Shown one piece after another: positions 13,791 to 26,445 of a DNA stretch of 64,000 nucleotides (positions are counted from its first letter, which is position 1; every line of letters begins with the position of its first letter). A model generated the notes under the pieces. That model made no database searches. It was not told the DNA's origin and saw only the letters and a list, made by a program, of their open reading frames with translations. This DNA is from Sweltsa coloradensis. Lineage: Eukaryota; Arthropoda; Insecta; Plecoptera; Chloroperlidae. Made by a program: the position numbers and the translations under genes. Location: the NCBI GenBank assembly GCA_024449915.1, contig JAMZAV010000007.1, positions 1,488,001 through 1,552,000 of the forward strand, given 5' to 3'.

Positions 13791-14446
13791 ACATTATTAC
13801 AGCAATGTGAATATACGCATTATTTAAACAACGCAAAATACTTAACCACACACGCTAGTAACACATTTAACGGAAACCTAACATAGCACACAACGTAATA
13901 CGTCACACTTATTTACACCACGGTCAAATATAAATTAATATGTCATTAAAAATACATTCAAATACACGTCCCTCAATAGCAATAAACACAAGTATACAAC
14001 TAATTGTATCGCTAATTGTATAGGCATATGTAAATTTAGAGGCTTGGGTAGGTCATACAAAGATATACATAGTATTGAAAAAAGTAAAAAGTATGAAAAC
14101 GCTGCAAAACACTAATTTTACTTATACAAACAGTTTCTTCACGTCAATTGAGAATAAGAACGTTTACAGTGTCAAATAATTAAACGAATTAAAATTAATG
14201 TAATTGTATATATTAAATGACCTATATGACAAATTCCCATTAAATTGCAAGAAACCTTTGAGGGTAATAATGGAAATAATGTGTAGCATGTTAAATATGT
14301 TGAGAGTAAAAAATAAAAGCCTAATAATATAAATTAAAATGCCATTGTACACGATTAACTGGCTATAAACTGACATTGTATCCGCGTGTTTTGTTATCTA
14401 TAGTAAGGCACAGATGGTGTTTGTGTATAATTAAACATCAAGTACC

Positions 14447-14700
<254 letters not shown>

Positions 14701-15128
14701 TCTGCTCAAACGTCTTCTCCAGTGCGAAGATCTGTTGGCCGCTGAACGTTGGCCTCGTGTGTTTCTTCTTTCCGTCTTTGTCCACCATGGACATCCCTCC
14801 AGGACCCACTGAAAACAAACGTTACCCTTTAGATCAGAACAATGTTCTTAATTAACGCATCCCTCGCCGTTGTATTATGTAATAGGTCGCACAGGCATCA
14901 GACGGAGGCTGTTGGCACTCATTCAGTGGTGTTTGGAACTGGGCTCTCTTTTAGCAACCTCCTGGTTCTGGTACATAATATATTTTTGTAGTGTATCATA
15001 ATAAATCATTAATTAATTAGCTTGATTTGTGATTAAGAAGCAAAATATTTTGTTAATGGAAATCACATATTCATACATAATAACACAATATTTTAAAATA
15101 ACGTCCTTCGGCTAAAGATGAATAATGT

Positions 15129-15512
15129 AGGGCTGGGCAAATAAATCGATATTTCGATACGATATCGATAGTGTTAATAATTTGAATTGAAGTTAAAACA
15201 TATGGTGGGGCCGGGTGCCGGCTAGCTTATAACAAATTCGTCCTGTATTTGGTGGAGGTGCCGGGTCATTAAACGCGAGTATGGGAAAGTAAACATCGTT
15301 TTGTATTTTTAGCGGTGCGATATCCTATCAACCTAATTTTAGCCACACATTTTTAATAGTAAACCCACTCTTTTGATACACATTTTTGTTATTTAAAAAA
15401 AAGTTTCGTTTTTGCACAAATTAGAAAATGTTGATACATTGATATTGATAAAAAAATGTTCGTGCAATATTGATAATTTAATTTTATGTTTTATAGCTCT
15501 TAGCCCAGCCCT
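15129..15512. mobile_element. hAT-like MITE
   Basis: Perfect 10-bp terminal inverted repeats, AGGGCTGGGC and GCCCAGCCCT, with an ATCGATATTTCGATACGATA subterminal tract typical of hAT-type MITE ends in many animals. No ORF. No convincing 8-bp target-site duplication by eye. Contains module copy 2. Confidence 0.6.
15250..15266 (+). repeat. tRNA-Ala 3'-end-complementary module, copy 2
   Basis: Exact 17-mer. Lies inside the hAT-like MITE at 15129-15512. Confidence 0.8.
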
Positions 15513-17989
15513 AATAAAAAGACAACAATAAGAGTGTGTATTATAACGATTTATGACAACATTAGGATTTGAAATGAAATAACTTAAAATTATAAAATAG
15601 AGAAAAAATAAAAAACAGAAAACGGCAAAATAATTATTGTCAATTGATGTGAATATGAGTTAGCACAGTAATAAATAAGTAAATTTTATTTAGAGTCTAC
15701 CATCGTATACTGATTCATGGGACTTTAATAAGCGACTAGCCTAACCTGTAGTGTTCGCTATCGGCGAGTGAGCATAACCAACAAGATGATATTTTATATA
15801 GGAAATTGCATCAGTGGAATGACTGCGACACCCGCGATACGCCAGAATCAACAAGGCCGATTCAGCACACTCTGAAATTTACTATGTCTCGTTGCTAGGA
15901 CGGTCCAAAGTACGTTTACATCTAAGACAAGACTGATGACGAGTCCAATCAAAGTTAAAACTTGATATGGGATCGAACCTTGGACTTCTGCATTGAAGCG
16001 ATACCTACAAACACGAGCAACACAGACAGACACACAAGACACGGCACCAAATAACAGTAACTGTGTATGTGAGAAACATGGAATGGTGAAGTAAGGGACA
16101 GCCTTATGTTAGTGTTTTCGCTATTTCAATTTTAATGCGTGCTTTATATTATTTTTTAAGTTGGGAACTGTAATTTATTTTAATTATGCATTCGATGATA
16201 AAATAAATTTGTTCCCGACGTTATGTACTAAAAGTAATAAAATCTTGTTTGAGCGCAAATACAAGATTTATACTTCACATAAATCGACTTATGAGTATTC
16301 CATTATGTTTTACAGTCTATATGCACGTTCCGATAACATTCCCCCCTAAAAAAGTTTAAGAGGCTATCAAGAGTTTTCTGTACATTCAATTTACTTTGCA
16401 AACGCCTCTCGCCTTAACCGTTCCACAACTCATCTCACCCAAGCTTTCTCTCCACTCCGAACATAAGAAACATTGAGTTCAGCTTTCTTTTCTTTGCCTC
16501 TTTTTCCCGCAGGTTTTATCTTCTCAATAATGATGGCATTGAGAACGCGGCGCCGCGATTGGCGAGTGTAGAGCGGCTGCGCAAGATCTGCTATTAAGGT
16601 TATTATAGGGGGTCTCCACTCTATACCGTTGAGAAGGAGGAGGAATGGAGGAAAGATGGCGTCGATAAAGAATGAGACGAGATTGAGATCGAGAGGAGGG
16701 AAGAGAAATAAAGAGACAGCTACGGGCCTTAACATAGCAATAAAAGCTGCCACTTGGAAAGATAGAAAACAATTGAACGAACGAAGTAATTATTAAGACG
16801 ACCACTGTGATCTTCCCGAGATGAATTGCTCCAGCCAGCAGCTGAAGTAAGAGGCCTACATCGCAGACTCCTTGGTGACGTCATCTCTTTCTCTTTGTAC
16901 ACAGACATAATTAACTTACCATTATTGCAATATACATGATTTAAATGCCTAATTGTCCTTGTTCTCGAAACGTGTATTACTTTTATTGTAGATGTAAAGA
17001 AAGAGAAAATTCTTTGAACGTGCATAATAATATCCAGATACCATTTCTTTCTCTTTTCATGTGTTCTTCTTTTGTTATTATTTTTGCCTTTAACTTAACT
17101 ATTTTTATTTAACTGCATGTGTTTCCAATTTTTACTAAAAATGTATTTCTGTTGCATATATTTTAATGTAATTTAATCTAATTCCATTCCTTTCATTCGA
17201 ATTTTTTCAACGCAGATTTGTTTTCTTCATTGGGCATTGGTAATCTTTTTATATTTACACTGTTACTTAATTCGTTATTGTTTATTATTTTCTGTGCAAT
17301 AATGTACAATCTCAGTTGTTTTTATTATATTATTATGTATTTATCATCAGTTTTCATACCTGAATAGGATAGACGTCACACACGTAATAAAAAAATTCAA
17401 TAATATGCTATACTCATATATTACTACTATATTATTACTCATTTCTTGTATATGTATTTAAATTTTAAACCTATTTTTTTATTGTTATTAATCAATGAAT
17501 GCTATTTTTATTCCGTGTCCTTGTGGCAATTGTATCTGTACAACAGAGTTGTGTTTTGCTTAAAAAATAAAAATTATCTCTCTCTGACTATAATGAATTT
17601 TGTTACACAATTTACAAAATATTTATAATTTCGTACATAAACTCCCAGGCAAGGGGAAAGGAAAGGAGCAAGCGGGCCCGTCTGGAAGCCATTATTGTAG
17701 ATACAAATGGGTATTACAATGTTTTAACTTCGGAACTCTTACATGAAAGCTTATCATAGTTAAATGTAGAAAGATTTTTTTTCTATTTGTATAGCATAAT
17801 AAACAAAACGATAAACTGTTGTTGGTTACTTCTACTTCTCTTGCTTAAACATTTCATTTCTCTCCCTTCTACATGGTTCCTTCCGCTCTACAGTTGTTTG
17901 CACGATCGCGTAGTCTACTGAAACGTAAAGTGCAGACACTATATATAAATTTGTCTCCATTAGTTCCTTAATCTCTTTAATTGCAGCTT

Positions 17990-18260
17990 CCGCGCCTCGT
18001 GCTAGGCTATGGATTCGCTGTCTTGGGATGGAGATGCGCCAGACGCTATCGGGCGAGAATGGCTGGCATGAACTACTAACGAGACAGAGGTTTTAGAGCC
18101 CGAATTATTTCTGCAGGCAAACCCCATAACCCCCAATATTCCAGCAATTTGCATGTTTTAAACGCGGCGCGCGACGACTAAACCATAATGTCGAGGGCGG
18201 GTTGCGCGGCTGTATTAGGCCACTCAGCTAAGTAGAATGTACACATTATCGTCATGCTGT
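17990..18260. other. Complex unique block in intron 1
   Basis: Non-repetitive, moderate GC, containing an octamer-like ATTTGCAT at about 18149 and TAAACCATAATG. A candidate conserved element, judged from complexity alone. Confidence 0.25.
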
Positions 18261-21200
18261 GCCACATTTTAAATGTGTTTCATATCTCTATTCCAACATG
18301 TGGCTGGTGAACAAGAACATTAACTGTAGCTCTTTATACCAACTCGTGTTACACGATGCAAACACTAAAGGAAATTAAACTACGTGCGAGGAAATGGCGT
18401 TGAAAGGGTTGGAACGACGCGATGGTAACAGTTACTGCTCACGCCTATTTGAATACGTTGCTCTACGGTGGTAACAACATTAAATTTTAAACTGGCGGTG
18501 TTTACGTAATAAAGGTTTGCTAGATTTGGTGAAATCACGGTTGCTCTTTTGTGACTAGCCTATAAACTATAAAGGCTTACAAATGTATTTAATTACAACA
18601 GACAACACTACAACAAAGACTTATCGGTTAGGTTTAGTCACACCGTAATGACAATATTTAACCACTCCTCTGTCGTAAAACTTATTCTTCCACTTATGTT
18701 CAACTATACCATTTTCTTCTTTGATTTTAATTATGTAATCAAAATAATTTCATCATCAGAAATCATCAATCATCATAGTATTTGTGACAGTCAGTGAGTT
18801 CCATGTTGGATGTCTATATTTGTTATTGTCTCCGAGCAACTATATAGAAAAGACCCCCCTCCCCCCTCAAAGGCGTCGCCTTATATCCCAAAAGAACCAG
18901 TGAAAACGACGCCGACTAAACTGTTCGGCGTCAGTGTTATCTGTTTCAGAGTTGTTCGATTGTAAAACAGGGACGTTGTATTTTTTGGGTTGTTCTTTTC
19001 ATTTTGATTTTATTGCCTCTGAATTTCGATAAAACGCGGTAGTGCAATTCCCTTGCTCGCGGGCGTGCCGACCGAACTATCCAAGTGTATTAAGTGAGGA
19101 TAATACAGTTGTGGAACAGCCTAGCGGCCCTAGCCAGCCTCCGAATGGTGATGTTAGGATATTGAATACGAGCTCATCTTGCTCTTGAATATCTGCCCCT
19201 GGAGGGTCGGGAGTAGGCAGCCCGCTCGGCTCACGCCCCCCCCCCCCCAGCCCCGCCGACAATCCAAGAGACTCAGCAGAAAGATACAGGGAATCGATAA
19301 AAATAATGAAATTTTGTCAAACGAAAATGATTACTTAGCAATGAGTGCGATCGGAAGCCAAAAATAGCGTCACGTTGGCTTGGAGGTGTTGGTAGGGCAC
19401 GAAGTACACAACTATTCACAAGAGATTTGTGTAACTATATAATGTGTAATCCATGTTCTTGTGTTTCAACATAATGTCAATAATATCGCTTGCTCGGTTA
19501 TTCAAGGCTATCAGTGGTACCTTATGAGGTTGAGGATTGTATCGTTGGCATTGAAATAAAAGTTACTATAACTTCATTTTTATACATTGAGATAAATTAA
19601 TTCTTAATTAACGTTGGCAACTTCTAATGAATCACTATCAATATTTAATATTTACGTCCCAAAATTAGCTTAGGGATGTTTTAACTGAATTTTGTTGGTA
19701 AAATTATGTTTTCCCAAACATTGTTCAAAACGTTTTTGTAGTTATACCCCACTATAAATACACACGTAATGTGTTTTACCTCATAGTCATACCTGCTCCA
19801 AAGCCTCCAATTTCCCGTTATAGAAATGATTTAGGCTATATATTAAGTGTATTTAGCGCACCATGTGACTTTGATCAATTACAATGCACTCAGTGACTTT
19901 TACCTCCACAAGAACTTAAAACCAAATAATAATAATAATAATAATAAATATATTAATCTTCGCCAAAACTAATTTCATGACTTTACATCCAATCTAGAAA
20001 TGTATCCAGAATATGACTAAGAGCACTACAGAAATACAAGTAAATGCAGACAATGTTTTAAAATTTGTGTGTTTGCTTATTGTTTGAAAGTAATATGTTT
20101 TTTTCACAACGAATAACATTATAAATTATAATTACAGTATATTATTTTAAATATGTTCCAGCATTTCATTCATAACATAACAGCTGAACAATTCTCGGCC
20201 ACGGTTTACACCAATAAATAGTTAACGATTCGTTTATATTGTTATGAAGCGTTTCTTCAACATTAAAGTATTAGTTAGTTGGCAACGCCATTCACACAGA
20301 CGAAAGATTGTTTACGCTTAGACTATGCAAGACGAATCAGTTTTGATTGACTTTAAATCGTAAATTTGCTGTGCGGTTGCATTTCAATGTCCCGTTGGTA
20401 TAGCCATACAGCTGCCCCGTCCCGTCCCGTTCCAGTTCTCGTGGCTCGAAGCCTCCCTCTACTCCAAACGACGTAACAAGAGATATAAAAGCCAACACAC
20501 ACGGACCGAAGATGTCGACTTGATGATGTCAGTTTTTGCTGACTCTCTTGTCCTCTTGTCTCGTATTGGTCGTATATATTGCACGAGCGTGGAAATAGAA
20601 ACATGTGACGCTAGAGACATTTGCCGGCACAAGTTTTATGTCTGTTTTATACTATAGAGATCAGCGCACCTACCCTGACAAAGACGGCGAGATATCTAGT
20701 TCTAAGAACATATTTTACAAAGATATAAAATTACTTGTGTTCGAAGTTTATGTACTAAAAATTGGAATGGATTTAAATAGCAGATATATGTTTGTGATCA
20801 ATTCAATGTGTAATTATTAATGTTATTTGATATATTGTGGCCAATTTCTTACTAGGCCTAAACATGTTGATAAAATAAAGAATGCAACACTGGAATATAA
20901 ATTAAAAAAATACCGTCACAACTGATAATCTTGTTGGATCAATTTGCCAGTTTGCAAATGCATTTAAATATTACTATACTAATGGCCTGGACTTGAAAAT
21001 ATTAAATCGTGTTTGCTAATAGTTATTATTTAATTTAATTTTGAATGGCCTTGTGTTGGTGATGTAGACATTTAAAATATAATCCACCTTTTAATACTGA
21101 AGCGATGATAAGCTCATTTTATCATTCTTAGAAAGGTTTCTGAAGTCTAATAACAAATCAGATTATATACGACGCATTCAAAATTAAAGTTAAACAATGG

Positions 21201-21326
21201 TCCAATATTAAATTCAAAATGCACAGGTAAAGGAGAACCCAAAATATCGCTATTAGCCTATTATAGAACATTAATATTATTGCGAAGTAACGCTTCATGT
21301 TATGTTCCATTGCAATGGCAAGTCTT

Positions 21327-21343
21327 TGGTGGAGGTGCCGGGT
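21327..21343 (+). repeat. tRNA-Ala 3'-end-complementary module, copy 3
   Basis: Exact 17-mer in unique-looking intron 1 sequence. Confidence 0.8.
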
Positions 21344-21779
21344 TAGCCAAGATCCCTCTTTTGGGTAAATCCAGGATAGTCCCCTGCCTCTAAGGGTTAT
21401 CATTGTTAAAGGACATGCTGTTTCTATCGTGAGTATAGTGACACACGCACAGTGGACGGACGGACAGAAAAGTGATGCATAGCGAGGAGCTTTGCACTTT
21501 CACCGCACATAATTATCGGTGCAGAGCGAACATGACTTTATCACATGCCATCATGCAAAATGACAGAAGAATATTATCATATATTCCGTAATCAGTGTGA
21601 TAGTGATTAGGGTTTATAGTGTTAAGTGTAAATTGTTTCTGTGATTTAGATAGCTTCAACACAACAACGGTTATTCTGATAGTGAAGTTTCTGATTTGCG
21701 TGTCGTACCTATTAAGAATGTACTACGATACTGTCGAGGTATAGTTCGAGCCACAAGTATCTGCAGCAGGCTAGTCTGC

Positions 21780-22090
21780 AACAAAGTATAGCCTCCCTTG
21801 GCCTGTCCGAGTGGATGCTTGGGTTTGCGCCATCTGCCGCCCCTTATATAGCAATATCCCGCAGCGTCTGTGGCGTCGCGACGCGGATCTATTGCCGGCC
21901 ACTGGCACGAGGCTGCGGTAAATTCCGGCCAAGGGGCTGCCAATGCCACATCAAAATACCGCCACGCTATCCAATAAATATCAGCTCGCCGCGTAGCTCG
22001 CGGACGGATCGCATAGACACACACTCCTCTCTCCCTTCCCCTGCACTCTCTGGGGGACGGTCGCAAGTGTCGGACAAAGTGCCGTAAAGT
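21780..22090. promoter_or_regulatory. GC-rich, CpG-containing island within intron 1
   Basis: Clearly higher in GC and CpG than the flanking intron, with CTTATATAG near 21844, TGCCAATGCC near 21940 and CCAATAAATATCA near 21969. Both strands happen to be open for about 90-149 codons, but neither frame resembles a known protein. Possibly an enhancer, alternative promoter or non-coding exon. Confidence 0.35.
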
Positions 22091-22372
22091 GCAAAAGTGT
22101 AAAAAGGACCGAAAGTGCAAATCACCGAATTACCCACATCAATCTTCCTACTAAGCCTAATAGTCGGAAAATAAATAATAATAAATAAAACGAACGTGTA
22201 ACTTTCCCAAGTGAAAAACACTAAATTTGTAAATCGCCGAATATCCAGATATATACAATAGTGCAAATCCCCGAAAGTGATGTCACCGAATACTCAGATC
22301 TACAAAACAAATTTAAATCCCCGAATGTTCAGATCCACGAATGTGCAACTTCAGGATTAATTCACTGAATGT
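22077..22372. repeat. Cluster of degenerate short repeats
   Basis: Irregularly spaced AAATCNCCGAAT..(CC/CT)CAGAT words (near 22119, 22231, 22265, 22284 and 22315) alternating with GTGCAAA words. Neither simple sequence nor a clean tandem array. Confidence 0.55.
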
Positions 22373-22427
22373 GTCAATCAGCTGTTTACTTTGACACCAA
22401 CCGCGGAACGTCTCTGCACCAGAACAC

Positions 22428-22431
<4 letters not shown>

Positions 22432-22470
<39 letters not shown>
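22432..22470. repeat. (TC)n microsatellite
   Basis: About 19 perfect units. Confidence 0.97.
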
Positions 22471-22474
<4 letters not shown>

Positions 22475-22745
22475 ATGATAACTGTACAAACAATAAGTAA
22501 TATCAAAACACCCAAACAACCCAAATAATGAAAATAAATTACATATTAATATGCTCGGTTACCTGTGTTACTCTATTTACTTAACGAGGACGCCTTCTTT
22601 GTTACTGTAAGGAAACTGTATGAAAGCGATGGATGAATGCGGAGAATGAAAGGATTGCTAAATTGTGTAAATTGTTTATCATAATTTCAAATGTTTATGT
22701 TTCAATTAATTATGTGTAATTTTCATCAGGCCAATTACTTTGTGT

Positions 22746-22914
22746 TCTAATTATCTATAATTTTCATTAGGCCTTCATTATCATTGTAATTATTATTTGT
22801 AGTAGTTGTAGTATATTATCATTACCATACAAAATGCAATGTAATGTATCTCCTTAAAGGTTGGATGGAAGATAAGGTTTCACTAGCCTTAATCCCGCCT
22901 TAAATAAAGACCTT

Positions 22915-22950
<36 letters not shown>

Positions 22951-23093
22951 TACGTTTGTATCTATAATTTTTCATTGGTCCTTCATTATCATTATTATTA
23001 ATGGTAGTAGCAGTAGTATAGTTATTATTGATGTTATCAACAACATACAAAATGTAATGTAACTCCTTAAAGGTTAGATGGAAGATAAGGTTT
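22746..23093. repeat. Direct repeat pair with (AATC)n tail
   Basis: About 139 bp at 22746-22884 recurs at 22955-23093 (both end CTTAAAGGTTRGATGGAAGA then TAAGGTTT). Between them is TAAATAAAGACC followed by (AATC)n at 22915-22950, which looks like a non-LTR retrotransposon 3' tail. Confidence 0.65.
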
Positions 23094-23401
23094 TCCTTAA
23101 GCTATTGTACCACCTCTGGCCGATAATTTGAAAGTCGAAGAAACATGTCTGAAAAGTTTGCTAAATGAAAGAAAGCCTTTAAAATAACAGAAAAAAATTT
23201 TGAATTTTTTGGGGCGGGATATAACCTCAATTTTGGAAATTATATTTAGATTTTTGGACAAAAGTGTAATAATTATACAAATCTAGTTCAAAATTAAATT
23301 TTGAGAATCGGTTTTCTGAACAGTGTTTCTAAACACCTTTAGCTATAACTTGACTATAGCTAAAATAGTTTTCTGAAAATAACAGTTGGTGTACGATTTT
23401 T

Positions 23402-23444
23402 TTTGTCAAACGGTACAAATACGAGTTTTGTACCGTTTGACAAA
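23402..23444. repeat. Perfect hairpin
   Basis: TTTGTCAAACGGTACAAA paired with TTTGTACCGTTTGACAAA around a 7-nt loop. Part of the foldback family also seen at 28300 and 40790. Confidence 0.85.
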
Positions 23445-24152
23445 CAAAAATGTTTCGTTGATCCCTTTTCCCAATTTTCAGCTAATCGTTTACAACATAT
23501 ATTTTCTCAATTATTCAATGTCTAATTAAAATCAGTAACCACTTCCATGAACGTGAAGAAAAATCAGCGGAAAATACTGCAATGAAGGTACCCATGCAGC
23601 ATTCGTCAAGATGGCATCACGACATCACACGCCGTCCCCGTTACCATCTTGAAAATGAACTGCTACTTTATATTCCCTCCCTTATTACCAGCAAGAGTAC
23701 ATAATAAAATAATGCTTTGTTGTATTTTATTGTACGTGAAATAAGGTCCATATAACATTATAGGAAGCATCTTTCGCAAAATTTACGTTCGTACAAAAGT
23801 ACTTAAATTATTGTGGTCGCTCCAACATTACTGCAGCAATGCACTTACACAAGTGATGGTACAACGTTCACATTAATCAAGTTCTGTACTACGAGTATAA
23901 AACACTCGTGTCATCCTATACTTCACGATGGGTCTTGTCTTAAACTTATGGTGTTTAAACTTGTCCTTGTTTTATCAAGACGTGCCGTAGTACTACACAG
24001 ACTAGCTAAATGAAAAGATTTTTTTGTTTAACATGGCCTGTCAGGGATGGAAGTGTTGGTTCTATTACAACCACCGACAATCCTGGCTAAGGTTTAACAA
24101 GATTTGCTACAGTCAAAACTCAAGACGATTGCTGATAATGAGTCCTCTTATA

Positions 24153-24710
24153 GGGGTATTCAACCACAAAACAAAAAACATATATTTCATTCAGGCTAAC
24201 TAGTTGTGAATTTAGAAATTAGTAGAAAAATTATTAGGACCACCATGACACCCCCAAAAATGGTCAAACTTGGTTATTTTCGAGCTAGGTCCCATCGGCA
24301 AAAATCTCCCGTAAGAAATAACATGGGGACGATCTTTATGCCCCGTGACCTTGGAGGATTTTGATCCAAAAAAATATTTGCCATTATTGACGTAATCGAC
24401 AGCCTTTTCTGTAAATCCTCTATATTTTGTTTTGTAATTTGGGCAAATGGTTCGGTCAAAATATGCTGAGTACCAACAAGGGGTGTGATTTTGGAATGCA
24501 TATTTTGCGTGTTTGAGTGTATATTTGTGCACAGTTTCAAGACACGATGTTTTTAAGGGCCATTTTAGATTGGTATTATGCTCTAGTATCTATGTGGAAC
24601 CAAAAATAACCAGGTTAAAACCGATATAAAAAAATCCCAAAACAACCATTTTCACAAATTTCAGGATCAAAAAAAATTTTAATTTCGTGTAAAATCACAG
24701 TTACAAGATA
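24153..24710 (+). mobile_element. Non-autonomous repeat with AAAGGGG-type ends (left half, split)
   Basis: Begins GGGGTATTCAACC and continues in the right half 26361-26445, which ends GGTAATAGTCCCTTTAA. The halves are separated by the Helitron-like insertion. Related copies are 40894-41505 and 59615-60264. The ORF-like stretches here are shared with the other copies and are not genes. Confidence 0.65.
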
Positions 24711-26360
24711 CTAGGCCACTTCACGAACGCTTTTTCTATCGCGTTGATGGATGAGCTTTTTTGGATGAGCGAAGCGAAGACTTCAATTTCACCGACCCCC
24801 TAAAAAATTTAGATCGGATGTTTTTTTTTGTTTGTTTGTTTGTTTTTTTTCTGTCTGTTTGTTCGCTCTCTTCCGGGCAAACGGCATATCCGATCTTGAT
24901 AAAAATTTAAGGGGAACTTCGAAATCTCTGAACTCAGACTTGCTACGTTTTTGGGTACAATCGAAGAAATATTTCTCATGAATATCGTACTTTTACGATT
25001 TTTTTCGATTTTTAGTGCGATATTTTCGTGACATTTGGGCCGATTCTGACCAAACGGGTGGGGCTACAACGTTCATATTTCACATGGACATTAAGTTAAT
25101 AGTGATGTATTGCTTTCTGAAAGAAAAAGTTGAAAAAGTTAGCCAGAATCTATAGAAATAAAGCTTTTAATATAATTTTTTTGATTTTTTGTGTGATATT
25201 TTCGTGCCATTTGGGCCAATTCTGACCAAACGGGTGGGGCTACAACGTTCATATTTACATGGACATTAAGGTTATGGTGATGTAGTAGGGCCTACCTTTT
25301 GAAAGAAAAAGTTGAAAAGTTAGCCAGAATCCATAGAAATAAAGCTTTTAATATAAGTTTTTTACGGTAAATAATACCAATTGACAAGTAACAATAGAAA
25401 CTTGACAACAATCACCTACAATGCGTAGGCAGAAAAACAAAGCACTTGCAAAAGTAAAGATATCCCACGCAAACTAAAAACTTCATAAAGCTCATCCATC
25501 AACGCGGCGGGACTTAAGCGTTTTCCTAGTTTTAAATATTTGTATTCAATGATTACTATACGTTTTTAGTATAAATGGGATCTCATTACTTTTTCAAATT
25601 CCATTACAAAATTAATTTTGTTTAATTAGGATACTTTTTATATAGTATTAATTTCTATGGTAATACCAATTGTATGTACCAAATTGTATGTAAATGTAAA
25701 ATATCTCGATACCCAAAGACATGTTTTTTGTACGCATTGTAGGTGATTGTTGTCAAGTTTCTATAGTGACTTGTTAATTACACCTGTAAAAGGCCTTATA
25801 TGAATACCTTTATTTTATGAATTCTGGCTTGTTTCAAAAGGCACTTCATCACAATTACCTTAATGTCCATGTAAAATATGAACGTTGTAGCTTCACCCGT
25901 TTGGTCAGAATCGGCCCAAAAAAACACGAAAATATTGTATTAAAAATCTGGAAAAAAATCGAAAAAGCACGATTTATCTGAGAAATATTTCTTCAATTGT
26001 CACCAAAATCATGAAACATCTAAATCAAGTGATTTCAAAGTTCCTGTAAAGTTTCATTAAGATTGGAGTAGCCGTTTGCCCAGTTGCGAGCTAAATATCA
26101 CGAAAATATAGCATTCAAATTTAAAAAAAAAATCGTAAAAGTACGATATTCTTGAGAAATATTTCTTCGATTGTACCCAAAAACGTAGCTAGTCTAAGTT
26201 CAGAGATTTCGAAGTCCCCCTCCAATTTTCATTCAGACCGCATATTATGCCGTTTGCCCGATAGAGCGCAAACAAACAAACAAAAAACAAACAAAAAAAA
26301 CACCCGAAATATTTTTTGGGGGGAGGTAGTGAAATTGAAGTCTTCGCTTCGCTCATCCAA
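24711..26360 (-). mobile_element. Composite Helitron-like element (outer copy)
   Basis: On the minus strand it runs from TTGGATGAGCGAAGCGAAG (26360) to CCTAG|T (24711) with a 3' hairpin AACGC..GCGTT. It contains a second copy in opposite orientation (24761-25529), making a large imperfect palindrome centred near 25.55 kb; for example 25379-25430 pairs with 25732-25785. It is inserted in another repeat (24153-26445) at an A^T site with no duplication. Confidence 0.65.
24761..25529 (+). mobile_element. Helitron-like element, inner copy
   Basis: Starts TTGGATGAGCGAAGCGAAG, holds two ~176-bp tandem monomers (about 25009-25365, each with CCAAACGGGTGGGGCTACAA), and ends at 25529 with AACGC..GCGTT and TTCCTAG|T. 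The preceding base is T, not A, so it may have arisen by rearrangement rather than clean insertion. Confidence 0.55.
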
Positions 26361-26445
26361 TAATTTTTTACACGGTCATTTTAGTGTAGTATTATGCTAT
26401 AGATTATGTGGTAAAAAATAATTTTTGGGGTAATAGTCCCTTTAA
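26361..26445 (+). mobile_element. Right half of the split AAAGGGG-type repeat
   Basis: Matches the right end of the intact copies (ACGG.CATTTTAGTGTAG..ATTATGCT), resuming directly after 26360. Confidence 0.65.

Larger units (their letters stand above)
10620..14446. other. Intron 2 sequence without recognised genes
   Basis: AT-rich. Holds module copy 1, a TAGGCCTA octamer (11920) and the AC-rich tract. The exon 3 homeodomain codons are not here. Confidence 0.5.
15513..22076. other. Intron 1 sequence without recognised exons
   Basis: Mostly AT-rich unique DNA, with module copy 3, the block at 17990-18260, a C-run near 19238 and a short (AAT)n near 19926. No open frame resembles a known domain. 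Confidence 0.5.

Noticed and set aside
21671..22120. 149-codon minus-strand and 90-codon plus-strand open frames
   Set aside because: Chance openness of a GC-rich block; no recognisable domain, splice context or start context.
24212..24540. 88- and 106-codon open frames, also at 40931-41119 and 59877-60179
   Set aside because: The same repeat in three places; openness is shared by descent, with frames broken between copies.
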